From: Lineus longissimus | Lineage: Eukaryota; Nemertea; Pilidiophora; Heteronemertea; Lineidae | Length of the DNA stretch: 64,000 nt | Reading direction: 5' to 3' | NCBI RefSeq assembly: GCF_910592395.1 | Contig: NC_088314.1 | Span: forward strand, 13,578,001-13,642,000 | In this document: piece after piece, positions 1 through 12,338 of the stretch | Layout: each line of letters begins with the position of its first letter | Numbering within the stretch: position 1 is the first letter of the stretch | Translations under genes and position numbers: made by a program | Notes under the pieces: generated by a model | The model's database searches: none | What the model saw: only the letters and a program-made list of their open reading frames with translations | What the model was told of the DNA's origin: nothing

Positions 1-10
1 AAAAACAATA

Positions 11-40
11 GACCATATCCACGGAGTTGTGGATATGGTC
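11..40. repeat. Perfect 12-bp-stem hairpin
   Basis: GACCATATCCAC, a 6-nt spacer, then GTGGATATGGTC. The inverted repeat is exact and lies just outside the stop of the minus-strand reading frame at 40-354. It could be a small foldback or the end of a mobile element that lies outside the window. No function can be assigned. Confidence 0.6.
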
Positions 41-354
41 TAAAAATCACCAACACGACTCTTTCTAACTGGTTTTCTTGACGACACTGGTGTACTTGAT
101 CTCGATACGGGTGCTTTTGGCATTGACTTCGATGGACCAACACCTGATTTGCAAACAGAAAATGATGTCCAAGTGCCAGACTCAACAATTTTGTTAGAAG
201 ATGAGCTCTTTGAAGAGTTTAGGAGATTGGTGGATCCTATGGCTCCATCTGATGATTTTGGGGTCGATATATATCGTGCTGCATTGAACTGGTTTCTTTC
301 CTGATGCTCTTCCAGTGTTAGACATGTTTTAACATGAAATATGCTTTTGGTCAC
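40..354 (-). CDS. Ser/Lys-rich open frame, unrecognised
   Basis: This is a 104-codon minus-strand frame rich in Ser, Pro and Lys, ending in a basic stretch (PVRKSRVGDF). I recognise no domain. It could be the last exon of a gene whose other exons lie outside the window, because the composition is protein-like rather than AT-rich. No upstream acceptor or polyadenylation signal convinced me. A chance frame is equally possible. Confidence 0.2.
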   Translation of the reverse strand: MTKSIFHVKTCLTLEEHQERNQFNAARYISTPKSSDGAIGSTNLLNSSKSSSSNKIVESGTWTSFSVCKSGVGPSKSMPKAPVSRSSTPVSSRKPVRKSRVGDF

Positions 355-1430
355 TGTACACTGTAAAATGTAATTGGTATCTCAGTGTGCCCTAGCACTA
401 GCAGTTTATGTCCATAAGAACTGTTGCATCTCCAGTTCAGTTACTTAATTCATTCACAAAAAGAGGGTGAAAGCAAATTTAAATCATTTATTTTTATTAT
501 GAACTAGAAATATCTCAAGTATCTTTTTAAAACTTGTCATTGTTAATATACGCTTCTTTAATATGCATAGTTAAAAATAATAAAAATACTGCAACATATT
601 TTACTCGCTTTCACATCATTTGCTTAGGTTATGGTACTTAAGATAGGTAAGAAACACAATGGTAAATGAAATGTTCCAGGGACCATGTGCTCACTTTCGG
701 GAAAATTATCATCTTGTGCAAATACTAGTAGTGACTGGTATTTTTACAAAGTTGGATTTTCAAAATAGCTGCCTGCCAACTAGGCTTTGATCAGTATGAA
801 ATCAAGAATATATATTCTTGCTGAAATTCAGTGCCATGATAGAGCATACCCAGATACATGCTCGTGCTTGGTTCAGAACATTCTAGCCCAACTAGCTACT
901 CTAGTACGAGTTAGAGTACCAAGTTGAATTTTCAAGATGGCCGCCAGACTCATGATTAGGCATGTTCATAACCTGATTTCGATATATCTTGAAAAGAAAA
1001 AGAGATTTTCAAAATATTTTTTTCACAGAAGTTTTTAGACTGAGGTATATGATATGACTCTATTTTGAAATTGAAAATTTTTAATTCTCAAAATCAATTT
1101 TTTTAAATATTTTGACATTGTGATGTTTTCACAAAATTTTGCCGGCAATCCTAACTTTGGTATACCATCACTGAAACAACATGCTGGTGCCCATAATACA
1201 ATATTTTTAGCCACAAATCCCTTATGGGTTCGAAGAAGAACAGGAAATCTCACTGTCTTTTTACTTTCCTACAAGAGTGTACTTTAGGGGGCCATCCATA
1301 AAGTATGTAAGCATCAAAGTAGGGATTCTTAGACCTCCCCTTTACGCAATTTTTTGACAAATGTACATATATTTTCCCAAGTATTGGACCTCTCAGTGAG
1401 TACATACTTTATTGGTGGCCACTTTATACA
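355..1430. other. No gene seen; AT-rich repeat remnants
   Basis: No credible coding frame. The block near 681-740 (ACCATGTGCTCAC... GTGACTGGTATTT) recurs at about 6893-6950, and the block near 880-960 resembles 12545-12600. The stretch is therefore mostly old dispersed-repeat sequence of the HINE type. Confidence 0.5.
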
Positions 1431-2045
1431 GATGAAGTGGCCTCCCTTCAGATCATTGAACGCTGAGCATCAAATTTCTTGAAAAAGGCAAACTTTGGCT
1501 ACAAGTACTGTTGATACAAAAATAGAAATTTAGAAATTCAAACACTGACTACATGTATTCATCCTCTAAAGGACAGCACCATAAACTCAACATGTTTCAT
1601 GAGTTTTTACAAAATGTCACCACGGGTGAAGACCTGATCTTGAAGTGACCTACCTTGAGATCATTGAACACTGGGAGTCAAATTACTGTTAATACAAAAA
1701 TAGAAATTCAAACACTGACTACATGTTTTCATCCTCTATAGGACAGCACCATAAACTCAACATGTTTCATGTGTTTTTACAAAATGTCGCCACGGGTGAA
1801 GACCCGAAGTGACCTCCCTTGAGATCATTAAACACTGGGCACCAAATTACTGTAATAATACAAAAATAGAAATTTAGAAATTCAAACACTGACAACATGT
1901 ATTCATCCTCTATAAGGACAGCACCATAAACACAAGATGTTTCATGTGTTTTCACAAAATGTTGCCATGGGTGAAGGCCTAAATACCTCTCGTGACATCA
2001 TTCACTGAACCTTAAATTTCTTGAAAAAAATAATAACCTTTGGTA
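1431..2045. repeat. Tandem array, ~170-175-bp unit, about 3.5 copies
   Basis: The sub-sequence GGACAGCACCATAAAC, followed by a (C/G)ATGTTTCATG motif, recurs with the motif at about 1591, 1761 and 1936, giving periods of 170 and 175 bp. Each unit also contains a TTCAAACACTGAC(T/A)ACATG block and a CACGGGTGAAG-like block. The first unit is partial. Copies differ by small indels and substitutions, so this is an ageing minisatellite-like array. Confidence 0.75.
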
Positions 2046-2068
2046 CAGATTTTACACAACAGTAATAC

Positions 2069-3714
2069 AACAAGAGGCCCAAGGTGCTCAGCTGACATTT
2101 TCACGAGAATTAAAATTTTAAAGATGGCCACCTAGTGCCCTATTGGACCGAAATTATGGTAGTAATTAAGAGGGTACACAGGTACCGTAATACCATCATT
2201 ACACCTAGTGTGTTGGACTCCTAGCAGTTAGTTTTGGTATAATTAATAGGACTTAGTTGAATTATCCAGTGGCTCTGTCCAGGCCTAAGTGGAAGGAAAA
2301 GTCAGGTTGAAGGTAGAAGGTACCAAGGTAGATAACTGCAAAATTTTGACCAACTCCTTGTTTTAAGCATAATAGGACTTAGTAGAACTAGGCATTTTTA
2401 CTCGTTGGCAGAGTAATATTGATGATGGACGTTGAATTTGAATTGTCTTGGTCAATGGTGGGCTTGGTCAACTGGGTTGGACCTTTGGCAAATTTGACAA
2501 TGCAACAGCAATTCTTTGTTAAAGTGGGACCATTTTTTCAAAAACCCAATCACCTTGATCTTTGCTGAACAAGACCCCTTAAGGGCAAGTCAAGGGCCAA
2601 CCTACACAAATGCGCCAAGTTTGGTGTCCGTTGGGCCAAGGACCCAGGACCAGTGGGGGAACAAACAAAAGACTAACGTTGCTTGAACACCGAAATTTTT
2701 GTATTTTATGGTAGTGGGTACCCATTCTCATATTCATAAGATATAAGAACTTTACAGCACAAATTGTAATCAAAAGTGGCCAAACCAGTAATCAAACTAC
2801 AGTGTATACCAAATCAGTTCAATAGCCCTAGTAGTTGCTTTGAAAAGTAACTACCCCTGTGCTTAATGCCATTCATTGCCAATGCAAATATAGGGCTTGT
2901 GCAGCCGACGTCACAATGGACATCACCCGCCGCCCTTTTGGATGGCAAAATGAAGAGATCAACCAACATGACGCACCTGTGTCAAGGACTCCTCTGCTTG
3001 CCGTCCACGAGGACCTCAAAATCTTCAGTTGTTAAATGGAATTGGTTGTTTACTTTTTTTATATTACGACAAAAATCACTGAAATCAAAAGAATTGGTAA
3101 AATTTCATGCATTTCTATGGGCATATGATGGGTGTTATCACCATTTTTGTTCTAGTATATACTCCAAACCTTCAATTCATGCTGAAAGCATTATAGGGAA
3201 AAAAGGCTGGAAAAAGTAGGTAAAACTAGATGTACAGTCTTCCAAATAAGTATTATTTTTTCGAACTGTTTTGGTATAATTAAAGTTTATTGAATTAAGC
3301 TCACAACCTTATTGCACAGATCTAGGCCGTGGGTCAGATGATCAAAGGGTGCGGAGTGGCATCTCATCAGTAAAAGTATACTGGCAAAATCCTTTGGCAC
3401 AAATGGGTTGAGCATCACAAGGTTTCAACTTGATTTTTGGACATTTTATAAATCAACAAAAACAAATATTGGTAAAATGTATCGATGCTAAATATCATGA
3501 TGCACAACAATATGTCCTTTTGAATACTAGTATACTGCATTTCTGGGAAAATCATTTAAAAGGCCATGAATTGAATCTGATCGAAATGTGGTCACCGAGG
3601 TCACCTAGTGGTACATATGTAAAAATTTCAATTCGATATTCCCAGCTGTAACAAAATGGAGACAATGACAGACGACGAACACTGCAGTATTGTATCAGTT
3701 CACAGGTGAGCTAA
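2069..3714. mobile_element. HINE/'pearl'-like non-autonomous Helentron derivative
   Basis: The left end reads AACAAGAGGCCCAAGGTGCT followed by CAGCTGAC. The right end carries the 'cacctagtgg' block, a GACAGACGACG tract and ends CAGGTGAGCTAAC. The same paired ends delimit the element at 49724-52508. No TIR or target duplication is expected for this class and none is seen. No coding sequence is present; the short open frames inside lack any recognisable domain. The family assignment rests on resemblance to known HINE/pearl architecture. Confidence 0.6.
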
Positions 3715-5103
3715 CAACCAAACTATGCCAATCCAAAATCTGGGGCACCCAGAACCCCAAGAACCATTCTCTCTGAGAAGTCAGCTTCACATCGGCACAG
3801 TTTGAGCTCTAAAGCGCATGTTGATACTGATGGAAGCCTCTTATCGTTGGTGAATGTGATTCTTGGTGGAATGTCGAACCCACCCGGTGGTATCGATCGG
3901 AGTCCACTAAGGAACTGGAGGAAGTCTTCAAGACTGCAGGCTAGGTCTGAAAAAGTTTTAAAAAATAATGCATTCAGATTGCTGATACATGTATGTCAAA
4001 AACATCAGTGTTTCCAAAACCAGGGACACGGTCAAATACCCCTGAAATTCGATGAATGGAAATGGGAACCAGGAGTGCACGAGTCAAACGAAGCAGCTAG
4101 AATGTAGAAATAACATGGTACAGGGAACAATCCCCAATGGTTCATGTTCACAGGAGTTTTCAATGCTCCACAGTCATTTGTGAAAGTTTATGGTATTTCC
4201 ATTGGTTTTTGCTGTCAGTTCAGTGTCCCCCATTGAATCATCTCATTCCATGTGTTTTGACCAATTTTTCTAGAATAGAAGTGCCCTTTTAACCAGATTC
4301 AGACTGTCCTCCATCCCCATAATAATGTTGCTCCACAGATAACCCACCTGCACAAAGGGCACACATCACCACTTGGGATGTCACAGATCACCACCAGCCT
4401 CCCTATCACTCAATGAATGAAATGATGCATTGCAAACGACTTAACGTGAAATTGACAGTGAAAAGTTTTGTTCTATGTGTCGTGACCACGAAAAGTTGGT
4501 CACATGAGGAACCTGGCTATTCTGTCATACAGTTGCTGCCCTAACAACTGCAAACAACAATGAATTTGATGTTTTATTACTGTTTTTTTATCATTCTAGT
4601 ATTGCTTTTCTTTTTCAGTTTTAGCGTGACTTTAGGTGGAAGGCAACCACTAAGTTGAGTGGGTCCTCTTCGCAACCAACTCAATCCAGATGACACAATT
4701 GTAGTACTGATTAGAATATTAATTCAGTCTCTCAGATAATTTTTTAACCAGTGGCTACTATCAACAATTACTGAGTGAACTCCACCTGATGATATTTAAA
4801 TACAACTTTGACATTCATTGACTTACATATCAAAACGGTTCAATATACCGCAGGGTCTCTGCCAGAGGGTATGAATTGCATACCCTGAAAAATGTTGAGG
4901 GTCTTTTTTCATACCCTCAAGATCCCAGAGAAGTGATTTTTTTTAATAATTTTGAAAATTATATAACTTTACATGTAAGTTTAAGGCCTTCAGTAACATA
5001 ATGATTATTTTAGAGCCTTACAGGAATTTCTGGCGGAAACCCTGTACCGGTATAGTAGGTACCCCGGTAATAGTACCCACAAATACCACTACGTAACACT
5101 TAC
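3715..5103. other. No gene seen; one short palindrome
   Basis: No supported coding sequence. At 4867-4885 there is a perfect inverted repeat GGGTATG-AATTG-CATACCC, followed by a related 'TTGAGGGTC...CATACCCTC' segment that recurs near 30780. I could not find the missing C-terminal exon of the HECT gene here, although it would be expected on the minus strand below 5104. Confidence 0.4.
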
Positions 5104-6493
5104 TGCCACTCTTGCAGTCAGCAAGGAAGAACAGGAAGGACATCATCACATCGTCTTCTAATTTTCGGTTGTTACAGCCCTCCTCACTATATTCAATGGT
5201 GAACAGATTATATACGTCATCTGCTGTGGCACATTTGTTTCCTCCACAGAAGATCTGTTTTGCTGTGCCTGGAAAAGAAGAAGACAATACTAAATAGACA
5301 CATAGTCCGAAAATGACAACCTTTTGACTACAATGTCCATTTAATACTCAAAATGTTCCCCTGGTAGCAAATGGATTTGGCTCCCTCCCCAACATGGATT
5401 TTTAAAAATGGACATGGAAGGTTGCATTGATTAGTCATGGACATACATTGGGCTCCAAAGTTAGAAAAAGACTTGCGTCGTTTTAATCAAACCACTCCCT
5501 AGGGTGAATAGTTATTGGAGGTAATCTAATTCAAAAGAAAATGCGCCGACACACATTGTTCGAAAGGTATATATTTTGTGCAATTGGCCCATATACAACA
5601 GCCTACATGCGGCAGGATATCAAAATATAATTGCAGCTAGAAGTACCTACCATAAAAATTTCATTGAAATCGGATCGTTAGTTAAGGACTTATCGCACTT
5701 TTTGTGTTTTCACACAATGCCCCCTGGTGGCAAGAAACGTAGATGGAACGAAATTTATGGGTGTTGTGCACATCCCTGGATGAGTGCCTAATACATACCA
5801 AAGTTTCAAGTTCCTATGTTAAACGGTCTAGGAGATGTCACTTTTGGACGGACGGACAAACAGCAGACAGACAGACGGTGGATGGTAATACAATATCTCC
5901 CCGCTTTTTCGGAAAGCGGGGAGATAAGTAAAAAAACACCACATCACCAGGAAGATCAAGTGAGCATTAGATAGGTGAAAGTTAAATAAGATAGATAAGT
6001 TAAAATTTGTACCTGGACACTGTTCGAAAATCCTATTCAGCCCCAGAACTTTCATTCCGTCGAGGAATTGCTCTAACTGAGCCCGATTTCTAATGACAGT
6101 ATAATGGAGGGCAGCTGTGCGAAGGAAGTTCGATTTTGTTTCCAGTTTCAAAACGTTAGTAAATCCAATAGTACCCGCAATCTCTGTTAGATTATCCGTC
6201 AATAGTGCGGAGTCACTTTTCTCCAACTGGCCTGCATAAAAGTACAGCCGCTCTTGCAGCATGAGCGTACTGCTAGACACAGTCAGTTTCCCCTGCTCAC
6301 CAATCAAAATTCCAGCATTTATAATGGCTGGCAGCAGTAGTTGCAAAAACTCCTTTGCAACCCCCCCTTCATCAATTCCAGCCTCCCCGTGGAATCTGAC
6401 CAGCAATCTGTTTGCCGGATCAAAATCTTTTCGCCTCATCCACCTGAGTGTAAAACTACTGTGGCCCTGTGGTTCGAAATTAGCTCTTTCACA
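5104..6493 (-). CDS. HECT-domain E3 ubiquitin ligase-like fragment (two exons)
   Basis: Two minus-strand exons fit: 6493-6013 (acceptor ...TTATTTTTCAG, donor GTACAA) and 5268-5104 (acceptor ...TTCTTTTCCAG, donor GTAAGT). The phases agree at the junction: the first exon ends CCA G and the second opens GC ACA. The first exon has the HECT N-lobe signature VRFHGEAGIDEGGVAKEF. The second has the FSEEG-like block (YSEEGCNNRKLEDD) seen in G2E3-type HECT proteins. HECT ligases form a Cys-ubiquitin thioester in the C-lobe; that Cys exon is not found. The fragment may be a diverged host gene or a captured copy. Both splice junctions and an open frame argue against long decay. Confidence 0.7.
5550..5932. 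mobile_element. HINE-like fragment in the HECT intron
   Basis: It has the same body as other copies here: the 'TGCCCCCTGGTGG' block, a GGACGGACGGAC / GACAGACAGACGG tract, and a terminal hairpin with a perfect 13-bp stem at 5895-5907 and 5913-5925 (ATCTCCCCGCTTT with a 5-nt loop). The hairpin near the 3' end is typical of Helitron-type transposons. It sits wholly inside the intron between the two HECT exons. Confidence 0.6.
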
Positions 6494-7042
6494 CTGAAAA
6501 ATAAAAGGATGATGAAAAAATTATTAAATCACAAAAAAAGTAGTTGGTATGTTTACACAGATGGTACAATAATCAAGTGTTTAGTGTACCCTGTTTGTAA
6601 ATGTTGAAGTCACCTAGTCTGGGCGACCTCATACTCTTGTTCAGAAAATAGTAAATAAAATCTCTTGAAGACTTGGGTCATTTGGGCACTCAAATACTAA
6701 TAGTATGGTAGTCATTTTCTGGAGGTTCTGTGATGGTCATTTGTGGGTGCGTGCATTTCTGTAAACCACCATGCTGCAGCACTGTGGTGTTTTTCTTCAT
6801 GCAGTTGTGACCATCGGCCTACATCTGCAAACAAACTAAAATGTTTAAAAATCCGCAATTTGCATCACTTATTCTTCAAATTGGCATTAGACCATGTGCT
6901 CACCTTGGTGAAATTATAATTTTATGCAAATAGTGACTGGTATTTAATGCAGGTGAAGTTCCAACATAACACAAGACAAACTGCACATAACAGGACCAGC
7001 CATATGGCTGATTGCACCAAAATCAGTTACAGGGAAGAGGGT
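6494..7042. other. No gene seen; target of the Ginger insertion
   Basis: Old repeat sequence. The segment near 6893-6950 matches 681-740. No upstream HECT exon could be picked out. The last five bases, AGGGT at 7038-7042, form the left copy of the Ginger target duplication. Confidence 0.4.
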
Positions 7043-7188
7043 TGTTACGCTCCAACTCTATAATAGTGCCAACTCTGATGGACATGATTCCAACTTCAAT
7101 ATGCCAGCTCTGATGGCGATAGATAAGTACTCAGCCGCAAGATGTCTCTACCCGGTGAACGGTTTGTTCCAACTCTAATATGCCAACT
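7043..7188 (+). repeat. Ginger left terminal inverted repeat (146 bp)
   Basis: It pairs with 12339-12484 along its whole length with few mismatches. Inside the TIR the motif CCAACTCT...TGCCA(A/G)CT recurs several times, giving a possible array of transposase binding sites. Confidence 0.92.
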
Positions 7189-7709
7189 TTGAAAGCGGAA
7201 CTGTGTATACAGTTTCGATACACGTGCGAGTCAAGATATTGCGATCATTCCTTATACTTTCTTCGGTTATCTTTTGTCATTGTGAATTGGGGTTGGCCGG
7301 TTCCGATACGGTACGTACATGCATTGGTTCACTGATTAATCTCATGCGTCTGTTCTAAGAAGTTCGTACACAACTGAGTTGCTGATGATACCCTCAATGG
7401 CCACATTGATATGCTTGGGTCTGTGCTCGTGCAAGGTGGCACAAAATACACGCTTTTTCATAGCAGATAGGGCCGAAGGTAAATGCTCTATCTCATGCTA
7501 GGCTGGATAGGCAGTGTTGGAGCAGTCCAAGCCCCGGCCTAGGACTACTGCTAGAGGTTGATGTTAATAAATGGACGTTCGGCCTCCTGGAAAAAAAGAT
7601 AGACATCTTCAAACACTTGTCACGGGAAAGGGTACATAGGCCTACATGTATTTTCAAAAATTCTATCAAAGAACTCGGCCTGGAAGGGGGAGGGCTGAAA
7701 TTCACCTGA

Positions 7710-9279
7710 AAAAAATCGTCGGTTTACCCGATCGATGATGACGTTTATAAGGAGTTGTATCGTTTTCTGTCGGGAGACGTACGATGGCGCGAACTTTCAA
7801 CGCCTGCGGAAATGAAAGCAGACCAGAAGAAGATTTCTGGCAGGTACCGAATCATGAGAAAAACCAATCCGCTAAATGGGAACGACGAGGAAAGAATTGT
7901 GGAAGTCGGTGGACATAGGATATTTCCGAGGATATCAGAAATTGAGCCTATAGTCAGGTATTTCTTTGGCAAATATAAAGGACTCGCTGCCAAGAAACTA
8001 TCCGCCGTTATATCCAGGCAATACTGTGCGATGGGAGAAAAGCTTGTGCGTCGATATCTTGCAAAAATGAAAGAGAGTCAGAGCCGAAAACCTCTCTTTT
8101 CCAACAAAGCTTCGGCCTGTTCTGGCAAAATCAGTGATGGCCCGGATCCAAATGGACCTTGTGAACTTCTCAAACATGCCCGTAGAAATAGAGGACATGA
8201 AGTACTGTTACGTTCTTTCAGTGCTCGACATCTTCTCAAGATATCTTTGGCTGAGGCCACTTTGCGACAAAGGGTCGCCTAGGGTGGCTGAAAAGATTGA
8301 ACACGGCTGACCCAAAATAATCCATTGCGATAACGGCGGAGAACCCAAGAAGATGGTTAGCAGACCAGCAGAGAGGTTAAACGTAAAAATCATCAAGGGT
8401 CGGCCGTATCATCCCCAGACCCAAGGAAAGGTTAGTTTCAATGCGCTTAAATGTTTAAAAAATGCAAGTTCAGTAGGACAGATTAGAATTTGTTTCAATG
8501 AATCTGAGCAAGGACCCCCCCCCCGGGAAAATGAATTTAACTCCGGGTCTTGGAGACATATGTAGTTCCACTGGTAGGTCCGACTGTCAGTGAATAAATT
8601 TATATCCAAATCGTCACTTTACATTTATCGCCTGTTGTTACTGCAACCCATGAACTCCTCCATGAAATTATAGGTCTCGCAGATATGAAATTCGTGCTTG
8701 TGAATAAATCTTAACGGACAATAATAATCCTGTTCTTTGTTTTCAGGTTGAAAGGGTACAAAGAACGTGAAAAGAGAAACTCGCGTTTGACATTTCACAA
8801 TTTGTGCAAACGGGCAAGGCTCATTATTGGGTTGAAGGATTGCCGTCCTACGCAAGACTGTATAACAACTCTCCGCACGAAGCTTTTAAGAGTAAGTACA
8901 CACCTAAAGGTTTTTATGATCCGAGGAGACTACAGTACTTGGAGATCTCCAGGAGATCGCCATCAAATTTTGCCCCCTCCTGATACCCCCCTCTGAATTA
9001 ATACCCCTAGGAATTCCTAGTAGGACATGAAAGTTTTCGTCTGTGATCAGAGGGACAGAAAATATTTTGGGGAAGACAGAAGTCAGGTACATGTTCCACA
9101 AAGCAATGGAAAATTGCCCGACGACTTTTCATGTGTACCTTTTTTCAGATAAATATTGTCCTTTTGAGTCGTTCTTCGCCCGAGTGCCTTGGTTGCCTGG
9201 CAGTAAAGAAAAGAAAAAGAAAGACGATGGAACAACAACCGAGGACGAAGACGAACATGAGGAGGAGGACGAAAAATAA
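7710..9279 (+). pseudogene. Ginger integrase (Gypsy-like DDE), broken
   Basis: The exons fit as 7710-8429 (donor GTTAGT), 8747-8891 (acceptor TTGTTTTCAG, donor GTAAGT) and 9149 onward (acceptor TTTTTTCAG). The N-terminal region resembles KRBA2-like integrases. The core follows: IQMDLVNF (first Asp), YCYVLSVLDIFSRYLWLRPL, IIHCDNGGE (second Asp), then RPYHPQTQGK with VER across the intron (catalytic Glu). Lesions are a frameshift near 8090-8110, an in-frame TGA at 8308-8310 and another at 8768-8770. The last part is acidic (EDEDEHEEEDEK). All three DDE residues survive. The link to the downstream OTU exon at 9661 is not resolved. Confidence 0.82.
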
Positions 9280-9660
9280 ATGGGGTGATTATCCTTTATA
9301 GATAATTCCTAGATGCGGGATGCAGTCATCCTTCGTCCAGCGGGTTTATTTTTGCTTGCTCCTTTTTCATGTGACAAATCAGTAAAGAGATTCTGGCTTA
9401 AATTTCTGTGTTGAGCTTCCAAGATAGTTGAACACCTGAGCGAGAAATCACGACTTAATGCTCCGAAAAAAACGAAGGTGGTAGGTTCGAATATTCCTCG
9501 TCCTCATGTGATATTTTCTTCGATGTGCCCTATGTGTGCTGAAGATGAGCCAAATTGGAAGGGGGGGGGGGGTGTTGTTTTGGCATGGAATGACCCACAT
9601 GGAAAGTAAAATCTCTCCCGTTGTTTGCCTCATACTCTCAATGTTTCTACGTCTTTTTCA

Positions 9661-11171
9661 GGTGGATACAAAAGAGAACAGTGCAACCCTGGATGATGTT
9701 CAAGCTTTCAAAGCAGCTGCCGATGAAATTAGAGAAGAGGTCAGAAAGACTTCGAAGAAATACGCACAGAAGATGCTTAACAAAAAGCTAGGCAAATCAC
9801 CTCCAAGTGTATACGCAGTTGGGGATAAAGTGTTGGTGCGGATTCAAGGTACAGAACAGCGGAAAAGTGGAAAGAAGGTGAAGGCACCAAAGGCAGTCGA
9901 GGGGGTCGTTACAAAGGCTCGGAAACAAAAGTACTGTTACAGGGTAAAATACATCTTAGATGATGCCGAAAATGAAGGATGGTTTTCGGTGAGCGATATC
10001 ACGTCTATGACGCGTAAAGAAGAAGCGAAACGCCGACCGAGAACTGCAAAGACAACAGAGGAATATCTATTCGAGGAGTATTTAACGAATACAGCGTCTT
10101 TCTCATCTGTGGAGGCAATGTTGGAATTCATTGAACTCAACCAAGCAATTGAATGCTCAAGATTGGAACACCAGTCAAGAAATAGCATGCAAGAGCGATT
10201 CTTCGCAACCATCACCAACCATGGTCTCCAGGTTAGACGAAAAATTGAAGGCGATGGGAACCGCATGTTCGCAACTCTCGTCGACCAGTTGGAACGCGTC
10301 GGCATAAACGATTTTAACCCGAGAACGCTAAGACTAAACATCGTAGAGTTTTTACGACGCAACCCAAGGATGTCAGATGGCACCGAATTATTCTCGTTTG
10401 TGAGTGGTGACAACAGTTGGGAGGAGTACCTGAGTCGAATGAGCTGCCAAGGTACATGGGGAGACCACTTAGTTCTGCGTGCTGCTTCAGAGATGTTGAA
10501 AATGCAAATTGTGGTAATTTCGAGCGTATCTGATCGTCCTGTTACCATCCACCCTTCTGCTGAAACCACTCAGTGCCCAAGACTCCTACTAGGACACCCC
10601 TTTGAACTGCACGAGCCTTGAAGAAGCCCAGCATCAGGCAGACAGTCCCAGTATCGGTGCTGCACACTTGGACCCAAATGATGCATTTACAAACGAAAGT
10701 GTTCTTGAGAGTACCGAGAATACCTCAGATGATGTGCGTGGTTCCGTAGACTTGCAGTCCCAAACAGTGTCGATGGGAAAACCCCATGAAGGACCCGATG
10801 ACCCATCAGATACTTTACCTCTGGATGCTGAATGGCCTTTGGATGATGATGAAATAAGACAGGCTGTAAGAGCGGAAAGGGGTGAAAATTTAACGGAATG
10901 GGATGCTGTCCCAGAAAATCACTGGCTCTTTGGCATAACGAATGCGAGCGTGCTGTGGGCCAGAGATGCACAGACGAGAGGAATCACACTGGAAAAGGTG
11001 AATGGGCATTACGTTTTGAATGAAGAACTGATGGACGATTTTGACGCATTCCAGGGGAAAATGACAGCAGAGGATTCTCGAAAACGCTTCAAAGACAAGC
11101 TTCTTAAAATTTGGCTTGCCAAATTTCGACCTTCAACAGCTTTTCCGGAAGACGGTGATTTTTTTTCCTAA
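9661..11171 (+). pseudogene. Ginger C-terminal part with OTU protease-like domain
   Basis: An exon opens after TTTTTCAG at 9661. Residues encoded at about 9790-9990 form an SH3/chromo-like integrase C-terminus (VGDKVLVRI ... YRVKYILDD). An OTU-like domain follows at about 10200-10620. The expected OTU active-site DGNC reads GDGNRMF here: codon CGC at 10262-10264, one transition from TGC. The region near the expected catalytic His reads LLLGHPFELH. A frameshift near 10605-10621 separates this frame from the following one (to 11171), which has an acidic linker and a WLFGITNASVLWARDAQ block I do not recognise. Known OTU enzymes cleave ubiquitin; this copy lacks the nucleophile. Confidence 0.78.
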
Positions 11172-12338
11172 TGAACTCAACATCAGCTAGAGAATTTGAT
11201 GAGTGGAAGTGCTCCTATCTGATATAGTTAATAACAACCGTAACATGTGTAGCTTCACTTTACTTTACCGTGAACAAAGGTCTAGTTTTGTTTAGTAAAT
11301 AGTCAACTAAACATATACTTGAATATGACATGAACCATGATTATACACTTTATGATAATTTGGATGAGAACCTTTAATTTCGTTCAAAGGCTATCTTCCA
11401 GATATTTTTCTGAGAAAAATATATCGTAGTCAGTAATTGTACTATCTGTATCTATTAGAAAATACATAGTAAGTGATCTTGATCTTAATGTTTTTATACT
11501 TGGTTTTCTTGCTTTTTAATGTATTTGTACAGATTCATTTTACGTCAGTCAAAGCACCAAAAGAGGCGAATTTTGCATTTCTAGACACTTTAGGCACTAG
11601 CTTTGTTCGAAAAAGACTAATAAGGGTCTAATTTGTTAGCCAACTCCTTGAGACACAAAAGGATGTCGTGTCTTTTTCACAAGCTAGCTTGCCAAATTAA
11701 AGTGCAATTAGACCTTAATTACTTATTTCTGTCCAAAGTTAGGCCTCTTTTTGTCTAAAAGGTTTAGAAATGCAAAACCTGCCTCATTTGGTAATATTAG
11801 TGGTGATGGGTGTCCCCACGACTCGATCATCTGACTAGTCACGGGTAGCTGGACCTAAGATCTTTGGATCTCAATGCCAATTGTCAACTGAGATATCCTT
11901 CATCTACGATTGTTTTATCCTTACTAATATCTGTCACAATAACCTATGTCTAAAGATGATGAGCAAATGTCAATAGACATGAATAAGCAGGGACAAGTCC
12001 TGATGCAGGGCGGTCAAACAATCTTTGGAGGACACCATGTACTTTTTCTACACTGAAAAAATCAACATGAAAAATCAACATGAAAATCACACAGCCGACG
12101 TAGAGGCATGTCAAATGCCTGTGTCGTCATTTTACAACCCGCATTCATTAAACACCAAAATACCAATGGCTACAATCAAATTGTTGCTCTTTTTGTGCCC
12201 AATATCTTCAGGATGTTCAGGAAGTCAGCTGAATGGACCATGGGAGATCTTTGCGTCCTTGCGGATAAGAAGACGAACGATCATCCTGCTTTACTTAGGC
12301 GTTTTTAAATCATTCAGACTGATTGCAAACTCTCGTAT
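11172..12338. other. Ginger 3' non-coding region
   Basis: AT-rich and without a supported gene. It contains a small inverted-repeat element at 11556-11792. The plus-strand open frames near 12025-12396 run into the TIR and show no domain. Confidence 0.5.
11556..11792. mobile_element. Small MITE inside Ginger
   Basis: The ends are imperfect inverted repeats: ACCAAAAGAGGCGAATTTTG on the left and, reversed, ACCAAATGAGGCAGGTTTTG on the right. Pairing continues through GCATTTCTA. It is 237 bp long. No clear target duplication is visible, so the superfamily is unknown. Confidence 0.55.

Noticed and set aside
8308-8770. TGA codons read as an amino acid (recoding), since TGA occurs in Ginger, Gypsy and Helitron genes
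   Set aside because: The same genes also carry frameshifts and, in the CACTA transposase, TAA. Ordinary decay (CGA or GGA to TGA) explains them better.
9937-10569. Minus-strand frame of 210 codons over the Ginger OTU region
   Set aside because: Antisense shadow of the plus-strand frame with integrase C-terminus and OTU-like motifs.
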